Positions 38,950-49,230 of a stretch of 64,000 nt of DNA are shown here, one piece after another; positions within the stretch are counted from its first letter, which is position 1; every line of letters begins with the position of its first letter. Origin of the DNA: an uncultured Sulfurovum sp. (GTDB lineage Bacteria > Campylobacterota > Campylobacteria > Campylobacterales > Sulfurovaceae). Location: contig CAJXJN010000005.1 in the NCBI GenBank assembly GCA_913055205.1, positions 1 through 64,000 of the forward strand. The letters run 5' to 3'. The notes under the pieces were generated by a model. It saw only the letters and a list, made by a program, of their open reading frames with translations, ran no database searches and was not told the origin of the DNA. The translations under genes and the position numbers were made by a program.

Positions 38950-41178
38950 TCAATCTCCATTAGGTCCGTTATGACAGTCATAACAGCTTACTTGATGTCC
39001 TTTAGGGAAGTTTTTCTGGTTACCTTCAACTGAGAATGATCTGCTTGTCCATGTTTTGGAAAGAGCTGAACCTCTATAGTCCTGTCCGTGACATGCTTTA
39101 CACTGTGCAGGATCATTTTCTGCTACATCTTCATGATCTCCTATCCATGACTGTCCCACCGAGTGCATACCGTGAGGTCCTTTATTGGTTGTTTTCGGTG
39201 TGGTCGTATGACAGGCTGTACATTCACCGATCGTTCCGGAGTGACCTTGGACACCTTCACTTAAGAGGTTGTCTGCATTATGTGCAGGGTAGATAGCATG
39301 TGTTGCGCCATGGCAGGCTTCACATTGAAGATCACCGTGTCCTGTACTGAATCTGTATAGGCTTACACCTGCAACCGGTGTATCAATGTTTGTAGCGAAT
39401 CGTGTGTCGATCACATGTCTTAAGGTATTGGTTGCCGGATCTATGGCAGATGTTTCCTGCTTTCCGTCATGGTGACAGGCTTGACAGTTTGGTTCATCAA
39501 ACCATCCTTCTCTGTTCTTGTCACCTACTGCATGCATCGTACCATGGCAGCTTTGACACTGCATTTGTGAACTGCCATCCGGATTTTTTGCATCGCCCAT
39601 CGCACCTCTTAGACATTCTGTTTGTGCACCGGGATGACAAGCATAACATGAACTTCTGTTGTTACTGTCTCCCAGTTTCATACCGCTGATCGGATCAGTT
39701 ACATCAGCATGTTTGGAGTGAATCGCTTCTGTAAATGCTTTAAGTTCCAATCCTACACCAGGCAGTGCATTTGATTTGTGACATGCCACACAGAGTACAG
39801 GTGTTCCTCCCAGCGCAGTAGCTTCCAATCCTTTGGAATCGTAATTGTATCCTTTGGCTTCCAAATCAGTTAAATTTTTACTTACTGCATCCGGTTCACT
39901 CTCATCATGGAGACGTAAAATGTTGTATTTGTAGTCTTTTTCCAGATCAGCATTGTTTACCCAACCAGCATTTGGTTTAGCATCATTTGTTGCACTTGTA
40001 CTTGCGTGACATCTTTTACAGTCCATCTCATCACTGACCGGAAGTACTGTTTTTACTTCAGCAAGTATTTTGCCTGTACTGTCTTTTGCCACTACTTTTA
40101 CAAGCGGATAGTAGTTTTTAGTTCCATCATCATTATACGGAGAGATAGGTATACCTTCTGCTTCCCACCACTGGTGAACAGTATTAAATGTCATAGGTGC
40201 CGGTGTTGTACTTGACATTGGGTTACCTGTAAGTCCTACATCTGGTTGGAGTGTTGCACCAAAGAGATCTGTTGCATAGTCCCAGAAATTGGTTTTTTCT
40301 GTACCATCTGTAGTTTTAAGGCTGGTGGTATTTATTTTTCCATCTGTGCCTTGTGTAGATTCATAGGTAATGGTGATACCGGTAGTGATAAGGTCCCCAT
40401 TTTTATCCTTGATCTGTGCATGTAGGTTATTGTATGGAGGAAGTACTGAAAAGACAGAGAAATCATTTCCATCCATGCAGTGCATCCCAAGGTCATTCCA
40501 TGCCGTAAGCATATAATCACCTGTGGTATTTGTATCTACAGGAGGTGTTGTATCATTGTCATCATCATTATTGTCATCGTCATCGTCATTATCATCGTCA
40601 TTATCCTGTCCATAGTCATCATCATCAATGTTGGGGATATGGTCATGATCATCATCTTCATACATATCTATGATGCCGTCACCATCTGTATCCAAAGGAT
40701 CATTCTCATCAAGGACAATTTGAGCATCTGAAGAGGAAAGAGGGGTGACAAGAGGTGTATCTTTGACATGATCCCCGTCTATATCATCGATTTCATTTAT
40801 GGACATGGGAAGATCAATATATCCTAAGTCAACTTCATCTCCTTCAACTTTGATGATAATACTTTGATTGCCTTTCTGGTCATCAAATTTAAGGGCTGTT
40901 ATAACTTTATTAAGCGGATCATCTTCATTGGTCGTCATGATCAGTCTACAGTTGGTATTTTTGGGTATTTCCAGTGTAAATGGGTGTTTGTCTGTTTCAT
41001 TTTGAACAGACTGTGTTACCTTGTAAATGTCATTGTCGCAAAAGGCTTCAATTTTTGTTCCGGGTACAGTACCAACTATCTGGGAAGTTTGCACAGTGCT
41101 GCTGCCTGAACCTCCACCGCCGCAAGCCGCGAGAAAAGGTATGGCAGTTAAACTTAAAAGTATGGATTTTTTTTGCAT
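38950..41178 (-). CDS. multiheme c-type cytochrome lipoprotein (nine CXXCH)
   Basis: lipobox FLAACGGG; CKRCH, CVACH, CYACH, CQSCH, CQACH, CEACH, CTACH, CKACH, CYDCH; Asp-rich segment. Confidence 0.9.
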   Translation of the reverse strand: MQKKSILLSLTAIPFLAACGGGGSGSSTVQTSQIVGTVPGTKIEAFCDNDIYKVTQSVQNETDKHPFTLEIPKNTNCRLIMTTNEDDPLNKVITALKFDDQKGNQSIIIKVEGDEVDLGYIDLPMSINEIDDIDGDHVKDTPLVTPLSSSDAQIVLDENDPLDTDGDGIIDMYEDDDHDHIPNIDDDDYGQDNDDDNDDDDDNNDDDNDTTPPVDTNTTGDYMLTAWNDLGMHCMDGNDFSVFSVLPPYNNLHAQIKDKNGDLITTGITITYESTQGTDGKINTTSLKTTDGTEKTNFWDYATDLFGATLQPDVGLTGNPMSSTTPAPMTFNTVHQWWEAEGIPISPYNDDGTKNYYPLVKVVAKDSTGKILAEVKTVLPVSDEMDCKRCHASTSATNDAKPNAGWVNNADLEKDYKYNILRLHDESEPDAVSKNLTDLEAKGYNYDSKGLEATALGGTPVLCVACHKSNALPGVGLELKAFTEAIHSKHADVTDPISGMKLGDSNNRSSCYACHPGAQTECLRGAMGDAKNPDGSSQMQCQSCHGTMHAVGDKNREGWFDEPNCQACHHDGKQETSAIDPATNTLRHVIDTRFATNIDTPVAGVSLYRFSTGHGDLQCEACHGATHAIYPAHNADNLLSEGVQGHSGTIGECTACHTTTPKTTNKGPHGMHSVGQSWIGDHEDVAENDPAQCKACHGQDYRGSALSKTWTSRSFSVEGNQKNFPKGHQVSCYDCHNGPNGD

Positions 41179-41281
41179 TTTGTTCTCCTTTTAATAGATA
41201 AAAGTATATTGGAAACAGCGTTACTTGTCTGTTATAGAAGTGTTAGCGGAGTGCTAATTGTGTGATCGTTTTTTGGGAGAT

Positions 41282-41962
41282 TTATGATCTTTTGTTTAAT
41301 ACTCTTTTGGCAGAGATGAATTTCTCGGCATAGTATCCATGATACAGAGGAGAGATAATGATCCCCTTCTTTTTTGATGCAGCATGAATGAATTTTCCAT
41401 TACCGAGATAAATACCGACATGGGTAACGGGGATACCGCGTTTTTTGTCAGTAAGAAAGAAGAGCAGATCACCTTTTTGAAGACTGTTCCTGTTTACAGG
41501 AGCCCCTTTTTTAGATTGGGCATAGGCGGTTCTCGGTAAGTTGATGTTGTGTTTTTTGTAAAGGTACTGTACGTAGCCTGAGCAGTCAAACCCTTCGGGT
41601 GAAGTACCGCCCCAGACATATTTCCCGCCTTTGAAGAATTTGGCATCTTTGAGAAGCTGCTGTCGGTCTCCTTCCGACATATGATAGACCTTTCCTGCTT
41701 TTTTTGCTGCCTTTTGGGCATTGGCTATACGTTCGGCTCTTTTTCTTGCCGCCTCTGCCATGCGGGCAAGGTTCTCTGCTTTGTGAAGTTCATTGTAGAT
41801 AGCCTGAAGGGAGTACTCGGTAGCTTTTTGGTTGATACAGGCATTTTCGGTATGTTCGATATTTTTACTGTGTATGACTTTGCCTGCTTTATCGGTTACT
41901 ATAAATATGTTCCCGTATGTAAATGATATGGCTACTGTCCACATAAAAAGTTTTTTGAACAC
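41282..41962 (-). CDS. NlpC/P60 family peptidoglycan hydrolase
   Basis: YVWGGTSPEGFDCSGYVQYLY, THVGIYLGNGKFIHAAS. Confidence 0.92.
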   Translation of the reverse strand: MFKKLFMWTVAISFTYGNIFIVTDKAGKVIHSKNIEHTENACINQKATEYSLQAIYNELHKAENLARMAEAARKRAERIANAQKAAKKAGKVYHMSEGDRQQLLKDAKFFKGGKYVWGGTSPEGFDCSGYVQYLYKKHNINLPRTAYAQSKKGAPVNRNSLQKGDLLFFLTDKKRGIPVTHVGIYLGNGKFIHAASKKKGIIISPLYHGYYAEKFISAKRVLNKRS

Positions 41963-42028
41963 AATACACTTCTTTTTTTGAATTAATACTCTCTATAAGT
42001 ATAGCATAACTCATTCCAATAGTGTACC

Positions 42029-42382
42029 TTAATGCCGTGTCCCACAGAAGTTTGCATCACAGCCATGTACTTTTCCAGAAAACTTTGAATTGTTGATCAA
42101 GAATTTCAGTAGACGTTTTTTTCGTTTTTTAAAGAGAGGACTTTTTAAGTTTTTAATCGCTTTTGGTTTGTTTTTGTGAATAGATAAAAGTTTCCCATCC
42201 TCCTCAAAATAGAATTCCCAGTCATCATCATCTATCTGTTTAGCAGCATAAAATGGAGTCCCATGACAGGGTGTACAGAGTTTCGTAAAGGTACGAAAGG
42301 CTGTTGTATCATACTTTTCAGCAGCGCTTAGGAGGGTAGATAGACTTGAAGTAAGAAGTAGTAGAGCTATTGTTTTTTTCAT
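42029..42382 (-). CDS. small secreted cytochrome c-like protein
   Basis: signal peptide MKKTIALLLLTSSLSTLLSA; single CTPCH motif. Confidence 0.7.
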   Translation of the reverse strand: MKKTIALLLLTSSLSTLLSAAEKYDTTAFRTFTKLCTPCHGTPFYAAKQIDDDDWEFYFEEDGKLLSIHKNKPKAIKNLKSPLFKKRKKRLLKFLINNSKFSGKVHGCDANFCGTRH

Positions 42383-42619
42383 AATACAACCTTTAGTTAT
42401 GATAAATATTTTATGAATTATGTCATAGCAGTGTGTAGTGTTTGTGTAGTAGCAAAAACCTCTGAATAAGTCTGGGCCAGGCACGCACATTCAGGGCTGG
42501 CCATACTGATTTGAACGGGTGTGACGACATAGAAATGGAAAGCTGGTTTTGTCCGGAAGATATGCTTTAAAAAGGTGATTTTTCATAAAATATCTGTTCG
42601 ACTTAGCTATAATATCGTT

Positions 42620-43762
42620 ATGAATAAAAACATCGTCATTATAGGAGGAGGAGCAAGTGCATTGATGCTGGCTTCTTTGCTTCCCAAAAATACTGTTACT
42701 ATGATAGAAACCAATGCCAAACCAGGAGCTAAAATTTTGGTTTCGGGTGGAGGAAAATGCAATATTACCAATGCACTGATGGGAACGCAATATTATCTCG
42801 GGGATAAAGCATTTGTACAGCACGCATTGAGATCTTTTAATGAAAAAGCACTTATCAAATGGCTTGAGAGGCAGAATCTTATGCCCGTTCTTCGTAAGAA
42901 GACGCAATATTTTTGTCAAAATTCAGCCAGGGAACTTTTGGATATTTTGCTCAAAGAGAGTAAAAAACAGAAAATACTGACAAATGAAAAAGTGTTAAAT
43001 GTTTCAAAAAGAGATGATGTTTTTTATGTGAAAACAGATAAACGGACAGTGACAGCAGATATTGTTGTTATAGCTTCCGGAGGCTTGAGTTTCCCTAAGC
43101 TTGGGGCAAGTGCAATAGGGTATGAGATCGCAGAATGTTTTGGACACAGTATTGTCAAAACGGCTCCTGCTTTAGTAGGCTTTACAGTACAGAAAGAGCA
43201 GTTCTTTTTTAAGGAACTAAGCGGTGTTTCTACAGAAGTGGAGATAAAAGTAGGGGATAAAATGTGTAAGGGATCACTGTTGTTTGCCCATAAGGGAATC
43301 AGCGGACCGGCCGTATTGGATGCTTCACTGTATTGGGAAAAAGGAAGAATAGAGATCGATTTTTTACCAGGGTTTTCATGGAACGGCTTAAAAGGCAGTA
43401 AAAAACAGATAAGTTCACTTTTACCGATGCCAAAACGCGTTACTAAGGCATTTTTGCTACAATTTGGTATCGAAGATAAAATGGGATCTAAATTAACATC
43501 AAATGAATGGGCACTGCTCCAATCGCTTCATCACTATATTTTTGCACCTGCAGGAACTTTTGGTTATTCAAAAGCAGAAGTGACAAAGGGTGGTGTCTGT
43601 ACAGATGAGGTGGATGCCTGTACGATGATGAGCCGTAAGGCAGACGGACTTTATTTTATCGGGGAAGTACTGGATGTGACGGGGAGACTTGGGGGTTATA
43701 ATTTTCAATGGGCATTTTCAAGTGCCTATATATGTTCGAAAAAAATAAGGGGAGAAATATGA
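42620..43762 (+). CDS. NAD(P)/FAD-dependent oxidoreductase, HI0933/YhiN family
   Basis: VIIGGGASALMLAS, VSGGGKCNITN, GGVCTDEVDACTM, GRLGGYNFQWAFSSA. Confidence 0.92.
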   Translation: MNKNIVIIGGGASALMLASLLPKNTVTMIETNAKPGAKILVSGGGKCNITNALMGTQYYLGDKAFVQHALRSFNEKALIKWLERQNLMPVLRKKTQYFCQNSARELLDILLKESKKQKILTNEKVLNVSKRDDVFYVKTDKRTVTADIVVIASGGLSFPKLGASAIGYEIAECFGHSIVKTAPALVGFTVQKEQFFFKELSGVSTEVEIKVGDKMCKGSLLFAHKGISGPAVLDASLYWEKGRIEIDFLPGFSWNGLKGSKKQISSLLPMPKRVTKAFLLQFGIEDKMGSKLTSNEWALLQSLHHYIFAPAGTFGYSKAEVTKGGVCTDEVDACTMMSRKADGLYFIGEVLDVTGRLGGYNFQWAFSSAYICSKKIRGEI

Positions 43763-45024
43763 GGATAAAAATTTTACTTGCGGCAGTGTTTGCTGTTTTA
43801 TTAAGCGGATGTGTCGATACGCCGGATGCAGAGGGGTGGAGATCATCGCAGAAAAATGAGTTTCTGAAGATACTGAAAACAGATAAATATGCTTCGATCT
43901 GTGATCAGCAGGCACTGTATGCAAAAGTAAAAGAGAGTAGAAATTCCAGGCTTATGACCCAGATGCTTGTAGCCTATACCAACAACCTTGCGAATGGCTG
44001 TATCGATCTTCAAAGTTTCCAGGCATCCCAGCATGCAAAAAAAGAGAGAAAGATAGAGACACATTATGAAACCTATATACAGAAAGTAAGCAGAGCCGAT
44101 CTTATGATGAAGCTGAGAGCAGGGCAGAGTATTGAACAGATTTTAAAACCTTATGTTCCTCAGTATGAGCAGTTCAATGCACTGATAAAAAGATATGCCC
44201 TGTTAAGAACAGATACCCGGATTTCAGCCGATATACTTCGCAAGATCCGACTCAATATAGAAAGAGTAAAGCTTATGAAATCAGGTCTCGGAGAGAATTA
44301 TGCTCTGATCAATATTCCTGAATTTGTTGTCCGTATTATCGAAAAGAAAAAAACAGCAGTAGCTATGGCGGTCGTAGTGGGTAAAACACGTCTGCAGACA
44401 CCAATATTCAGTGCAGACCTTCAATATGTAACGTTAAATCCCCAATGGAGTGTTCCTGACAGTATCGCCAGAAATGAGATTATCCCGAAATTGATAAAAG
44501 ATCCGAATTATTTGACAAAAAAACGTATGGTGATACGTTCATCATATGATCTCAATTCGAAAAAGTTAACTCCAGGTTCTGTAGATCTGGAATCCTATGT
44601 AGGAGGAAAAGGTGATGTACCGTTTAAATTTATAGAAGTACCTTCTGTACGAAATGGTTTGGGACGTGTAAAGTTCATCTTTCCGAACAGACACTCTGTC
44701 TATATGCATGATACACAGTCAAAATACCTCTTTAAACGTAAAGTACGGACTTACAGCCATGGATGTGTAAGACTTGAAAAGCCGATTGTGATGCTGAAAT
44801 ACATCACAAAGCACTATACATCCCAAAATCCTGAACAGGTGAAAGAGTGGTATGACAGTCTCAAAACACATCATCTGGCATTAAGCAGGAGATTACCTGT
44901 GCATACTGCATATTTAACTGCATATGTAGATGAATGTAATGATCTATTGATCTTTAATGATATTTATGGCTTTGACAAGTCACAAAAACTTAATTTTAAA
45001 ATAACGGTGGAACATGGCATCTAA
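43759..45024 (+). CDS. L,D-transpeptidase lipoprotein (YkuD domain)
   Basis: lipobox LLSGC; YSHGCVRLEKP catalytic motif; YVTLNPQWSVPDSIARNEI. Confidence 0.9.
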   Translation: MRIKILLAAVFAVLLSGCVDTPDAEGWRSSQKNEFLKILKTDKYASICDQQALYAKVKESRNSRLMTQMLVAYTNNLANGCIDLQSFQASQHAKKERKIETHYETYIQKVSRADLMMKLRAGQSIEQILKPYVPQYEQFNALIKRYALLRTDTRISADILRKIRLNIERVKLMKSGLGENYALINIPEFVVRIIEKKKTAVAMAVVVGKTRLQTPIFSADLQYVTLNPQWSVPDSIARNEIIPKLIKDPNYLTKKRMVIRSSYDLNSKKLTPGSVDLESYVGGKGDVPFKFIEVPSVRNGLGRVKFIFPNRHSVYMHDTQSKYLFKRKVRTYSHGCVRLEKPIVMLKYITKHYTSQNPEQVKEWYDSLKTHHLALSRRLPVHTAYLTAYVDECNDLLIFNDIYGFDKSQKLNFKITVEHGI

Positions 45025-45742
45025 AGAGATACAGTATAAAGAACATATGTTTCAACTCTCCTATGAGTTGGTGAACCCTTCACAGGATGATGCACTCCTC
45101 GTACTGCATGGATGGGGAAGTAACAAAGAGATCATGAAACAAGCCTTCGGTAAGTTTTTGCCGGAGTATAAACACATCTACCTTGACATGCCGGGTTTTG
45201 GTAAAAGTACCAATGATATGATCCTGACCACTGAGGATTATGCCAAGATAGTACAACGTTTTTTAGATGAACTTGGTATTGCACCTGCCATAGCCATGGG
45301 ACACTCTTTTGGGGGAAAAGTCTCAACACTGCTTAATACACCTTGTTTGGTGCTTCTTTCTTCGGCAGGTGTGGTCACAGAGAAACCCTGGTCAGTGAAG
45401 ATCAAGATCGCTACCTTTAAACTCCTCAAACCTCTTGGTATGAAAAAGATACGTGAACTTTTTGTAGCACCGGATGCACAGGGTATGAGCCATGAGATGT
45501 ATGAGACGTTTAAAAATGTAGTGGATGAAGACTTTGAGGCCAGTTTTGCCAAAAGCAAAAGCAAGGCACTGTGTTTCTGGGGCAAAGAGGATACTGCAAC
45601 ACCGCTTTATACGGGAGAGAAGATCGCCGGGCTCATAGAGAACAGTAAGTTCTATCCGCTGGACGGTGACCACTTCTTTTTCTTAAAACACACTGCTTTC
45701 ATCGCAGAGACTATTACTGAACAATGTAAGGATAATCACTAA
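45014..45742 (+). CDS. alpha/beta hydrolase
   Basis: LHGWGSNKE, MGHSFGG, GDHFFFLKH. Confidence 0.88.
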   Translation: MASKEIQYKEHMFQLSYELVNPSQDDALLVLHGWGSNKEIMKQAFGKFLPEYKHIYLDMPGFGKSTNDMILTTEDYAKIVQRFLDELGIAPAIAMGHSFGGKVSTLLNTPCLVLLSSAGVVTEKPWSVKIKIATFKLLKPLGMKKIRELFVAPDAQGMSHEMYETFKNVVDEDFEASFAKSKSKALCFWGKEDTATPLYTGEKIAGLIENSKFYPLDGDHFFFLKHTAFIAETITEQCKDNH

Positions 45743-47197
45743 ATGTTACTGCTCAATATACTTTTTTATACACTTTTTATTTTGGCTATGGGTTACTATG
45801 CGATCACCAATCTTCAATGGTACAGCTATAAACTTGAACGTGTCATATTCCACCATACCAAGACATGGTGGCACTTTGCTTACTTCTTGGTACCGTTTGC
45901 ACTTTATGAACTGGTAAGCAGTACTTCCGATTATGGTTTTGTAGTGGTCCTTGTCTATTTGGCAGTACTGTTCCGGTGGTACAGAGGACTTGACAAGCCA
46001 TTGGTGTGGACGGGAAGGGTCAAACGCTTCTTTGCTGCGATGCTTCTTTTCTCTGTCTTTATAGTGGTAGTGTTTCATCACTTTGCCGTGATCCTTCCTA
46101 TCTTCCTGGCATATTTCATTTCACTTTTCATTGAAAAGATGCTTTTTAACGGTTTTAAGGTCAAAGCACAAAAGAAGATAGAAGGAATGGAAGATCTGAC
46201 AGTAGTGGGTATTACTGCGAGTTATGGGAAAACAAGCATCAAAAATTATGTGGAGCATCTTCTTAAAGCGAAGTACAGAACCTATGCAACACCGCGTTCT
46301 GTAAATACACTGGGCGGTGTTATGAAAGATGTCAATGATGATCTGCCTGAAGATACAGAGGTCTATGTTGTTGAGATGGGTGCCAGAGGTGAGGGTGACA
46401 TTGCTGAGATCACTACTTTTGTAAACCCTCAGTATGTAGTCGTGGGCAAGATAGGACCGGCACATATTGAGTACTTTAAGACTATGGAGAATATCCGTAA
46501 TACCAAAATGGAGATACTTCAAACTGAAAGACTCAAAGAGGCATGGATACACGAGAGTGCTATGGTGAAACCAGAGTCAAATGTACATACCTTTGGAAGC
46601 AAAGAGAACCTGGATGTAAGATCAGGTGTACCTGCACCGGAATTTGTCATAGAAGATGTAGAAGCTACACTTGATGCAACAAGCTTTACGCTGAACGGTG
46701 TACGTTACTCTGCAAGTATTCTGGGTGCATTCAATGCCATGAACCTGGCTGCTGCAGTACTGGTAGCAAAAGCATTGGGACTGACCGATGAAGAGATACA
46801 AAAACAACTCTCCACACTCAAACCTGTAGATCACAGACTCCAGCGTATCGATGCAGGTGGTAAAGTCATTCTTGATGACAGTTTCAATGGAAACATAGAC
46901 GGAATGATGGCTTCATTTGACCTGGTATCTACCTATGAGGGCAGAAAAGTGGTGATCACTCCGGGGCTTGTTGAGGTAGATGATGAACTGAATATTCAGG
47001 TAGCCAAACGTGCCAATGAAGTGTTTGATCTGGTAGTCGTTACAGGTGATCTGAACTATGCCATCTTCAAAGAGCATGTCGATGCAGACAAGTTGGTCAA
47101 ACTTGCGAGTAAAGCTGAGATGGAGACGATGTTGGTTGAGCAGACAATGCCGGGAGATCTCATCTTGTTTGCAAATGATGCACCGTCTTTTGTTTAA
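45743..47197 (+). CDS. murF: Mur ligase (MurF-like) with N-terminal membrane segments
   Basis: VVGITASYGKTSIKNYV, VVEMGARGEGDIAEI, LGAFNAMNLAAAVLVA, ILDDSFNGN. Confidence 0.85.
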   Translation: MLLLNILFYTLFILAMGYYAITNLQWYSYKLERVIFHHTKTWWHFAYFLVPFALYELVSSTSDYGFVVVLVYLAVLFRWYRGLDKPLVWTGRVKRFFAAMLLFSVFIVVVFHHFAVILPIFLAYFISLFIEKMLFNGFKVKAQKKIEGMEDLTVVGITASYGKTSIKNYVEHLLKAKYRTYATPRSVNTLGGVMKDVNDDLPEDTEVYVVEMGARGEGDIAEITTFVNPQYVVVGKIGPAHIEYFKTMENIRNTKMEILQTERLKEAWIHESAMVKPESNVHTFGSKENLDVRSGVPAPEFVIEDVEATLDATSFTLNGVRYSASILGAFNAMNLAAAVLVAKALGLTDEEIQKQLSTLKPVDHRLQRIDAGGKVILDDSFNGNIDGMMASFDLVSTYEGRKVVITPGLVEVDDELNIQVAKRANEVFDLVVVTGDLNYAIFKEHVDADKLVKLASKAEMETMLVEQTMPGDLILFANDAPSFV

Positions 47198-47217
47198 CTT
47201 TCTTTTGTCTCTCCTTG

Positions 47218-47260
47218 TTACTTTTTCTTTTTTGTACTACGACAAAAGAGAAAGAAGTAA
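47218..47260. terminator. long imperfect hairpin downstream of murF
   Basis: ttactttttcttttttgt / acaaaagagaaagaagtaa. Confidence 0.5.
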
Positions 47261-47345
47261 GCAAAAAGAAAAAAACGTAAAGAACTGACGTATTTTAAAA
47301 ATTGCCTTGATTATTTAAGCTTAGATGTATTAACGTTGCTACCTG

Positions 47346-47780
47346 CTATTTCCCCATCTTCTTAAAAAAGAGTTCATGATTTGGACTTTTGATGGTAATA
47401 CCGTCTATCCCGTATTTTCTATCTTCTCTTACAGAAAACCCCTCTTTGAGTGTTTCATGCAGTCGTTTGCTTACCCAGTTGTGGATTGGCTCCCTGCATG
47501 CCATTTTGGTTGAGATGAGTACCGGGGTTCTCATATTGCTATTGGAATTTTTTTTCAGTGCTCCGCCTATACGGTTGCATCCGTCAAATCCGCTGAGTTT
47601 CATTTTGTTCATATCAAAATCTAAAATGGCTCTTGCCTTACGTACTTCTTTGCCATCCATCACGCGCAGATGCCAGTTCCCGTTGAGTTCGTCAGGGTCA
47701 ATATGCTTTGTCTCAGCCGATACCTGACAGGTCAATAAAGAAACCAAAGCGGTGATAATAACTATTTTTCTATAAAGCAT
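47346..47780 (-). CDS. META/HslJ-like domain secreted protein
   Basis: GNWHLRVMDGKEV, FDGCNRIGGAL, STKMACREP. Confidence 0.8.
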   Translation of the reverse strand: MLYRKIVIITALVSLLTCQVSAETKHIDPDELNGNWHLRVMDGKEVRKARAILDFDMNKMKLSGFDGCNRIGGALKKNSNSNMRTPVLISTKMACREPIHNWVSKRLHETLKEGFSVREDRKYGIDGITIKSPNHELFFKKMGK

Positions 47781-47841
47781 TCAAAAACTTCCTTAGGGGA
47801 TATTTTTGATATTATATTGCAGATTAACCAACGGAGCATAA

Positions 47842-48636
47842 ATGAGATCGGTTTTTTTATTTTTTTTATTTTTGACTGCACTTTTCAGTCAGGATATCCA
47901 ACTTACGCAAAAACAGGCAAACTATATCGCCAAAAAAGTATGGCAGAATGAAGGTGCGGGAAAAGACAAATATTTGATATGGTGGAACAAAGGTGAAGAT
48001 TTTGCTTCACTTGGCATAGGGCATTTCATCTGGTTCCCAAAAGACCATACGGAGCGTTTCAGAGAGGTTTTCCCTATGGTGGTGGAATTTATGCAGAAAA
48101 AAGGTGTAGAGATGCCAAAATGGCTTACTCCTGAAACAGATCTTCCCTGGCAGACGAAAGAAGCGTTCTTCAGAGCAAAAAAAGCCAAAACCAAACAGTA
48201 TATGGAACTTTTTCATTTCCTTAAAAGAACCATGCCTTACCAGGCAGAATTCATGGCAGACAGGCTCAGTAAAGCACTCCCCCAAATGCTGGAGAGCATA
48301 GAAGATGAGAAAAAAGCAGATGTCATTCAAAGACGTTTTTATGAAGTGATGCATAACAAAGACGGAAGCATTAATGAAAGAGGTCTTTATGTGCTTCTGG
48401 ACTATACCAACTTCAAAGGAGAAGGTACACTTAAAAGTGAACGCTACAAAGGGCAGGGGTGGGGATTGCTGCAAGTACTTTGGAACATGGATGATAAGGA
48501 GCTCAACAAGCAAAAAGCTTTTGCTGAGTCTGCTAAAAGCATGCTCTCAAGACGTATTAAAAATTCCCCTCCTGCCCGTGGTGAAGAGCGTTGGAGAAAA
48601 GGGTGGAATGTGAGGCTTGATACATATTGGAAGTAA
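47842..48636 (+). CDS. secreted uncharacterised protein, possibly lysozyme-like
   Basis: signal peptide; FASLGIGHFIWFPKD; YKGQGWGLLQVLWNM. Confidence 0.7.
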   Translation: MRSVFLFFLFLTALFSQDIQLTQKQANYIAKKVWQNEGAGKDKYLIWWNKGEDFASLGIGHFIWFPKDHTERFREVFPMVVEFMQKKGVEMPKWLTPETDLPWQTKEAFFRAKKAKTKQYMELFHFLKRTMPYQAEFMADRLSKALPQMLESIEDEKKADVIQRRFYEVMHNKDGSINERGLYVLLDYTNFKGEGTLKSERYKGQGWGLLQVLWNMDDKELNKQKAFAESAKSMLSRRIKNSPPARGEERWRKGWNVRLDTYWK

Positions 48637-48701
48637 TCTTGACAATTTCTCTGCAAGTAGCTAAAATAGTACTAAAAAAGATACTAAAAAGGATATAAAA
48701 A

Positions 48702-48953
48702 ATGACACAAATTTTAGCAAACTATACAGCAAGTATCTCTGAACTGAAAAAAAGTCCCTCTTCTGTCATAGAAGAGGCACATGGTGAGACAGTGGCTATT
48801 TTGAACCATAATAAGCCCAGTGCCTATTTGGTTCCCAGTGATGTATATGAGAATATGATGGATATTCTGGATGATTACTATCTAATGAAAGAGGTAGAAG
48901 AGAGATTAAATGATGGACAAAAGCCTGTCAAGGTCAATATAGATGAGCTATGA
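48702..48953 (+). CDS. type II antitoxin, Phd/YefM family
   Basis: YTASISELKKSPSSVIEEAHGETVAILNHNKPSAYLVP. Confidence 0.9.
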   Translation: MTQILANYTASISELKKSPSSVIEEAHGETVAILNHNKPSAYLVPSDVYENMMDILDDYYLMKEVEERLNDGQKPVKVNIDEL

Positions 48954-49230
48954 GCTTCATTTTAAACCTAAAGCACTTAAAGAGTGGAAAAAACTTAATC
49001 ATAGTGTAAAAGAGCAATTTAAAAAAAAGCTAAAAGAACGATTGGAACAACCAAAAGTTGTAAAAGACAGGCTTAAAGGGTATGAAAGTATCTACAAAAT
49101 AAAATTACGAAGTGTTGGCTATAGATTAGCCTATGAAGTAAAAGATGAAGAGGTAATTGTGTTGGTTCTGGTTGTAGGCAAAAGAGAGAACAATAGTATA
49201 TATGATAATCTAAAAGCAAGAAGTGAGTAG
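48943..49230 (+). CDS. type II toxin, RelE/ParE family
   Basis: LHFKPKALKEWKKLNHSVKEQFKKKLKERLEQP...YKIKLRSVGYRLAYEV; overlaps antitoxin by 11 nt. Confidence 0.92.
   Translation: MSYELHFKPKALKEWKKLNHSVKEQFKKKLKERLEQPKVVKDRLKGYESIYKIKLRSVGYRLAYEVKDEEVIVLVLVVGKRENNSIYDNLKARSE

Noticed and set aside
40480-40731. Ile/Val-rich plus-strand ORF looking like a membrane peptide
   Set aside because: Antisense of the Asp-rich repeat in the multiheme gene; hydrophobicity is a complementarity artefact.
42491-42919. 142-aa minus-strand ORF overlapping the YhiN-type oxidoreductase
   Set aside because: Antisense to the conserved FAD-binding N-terminus.
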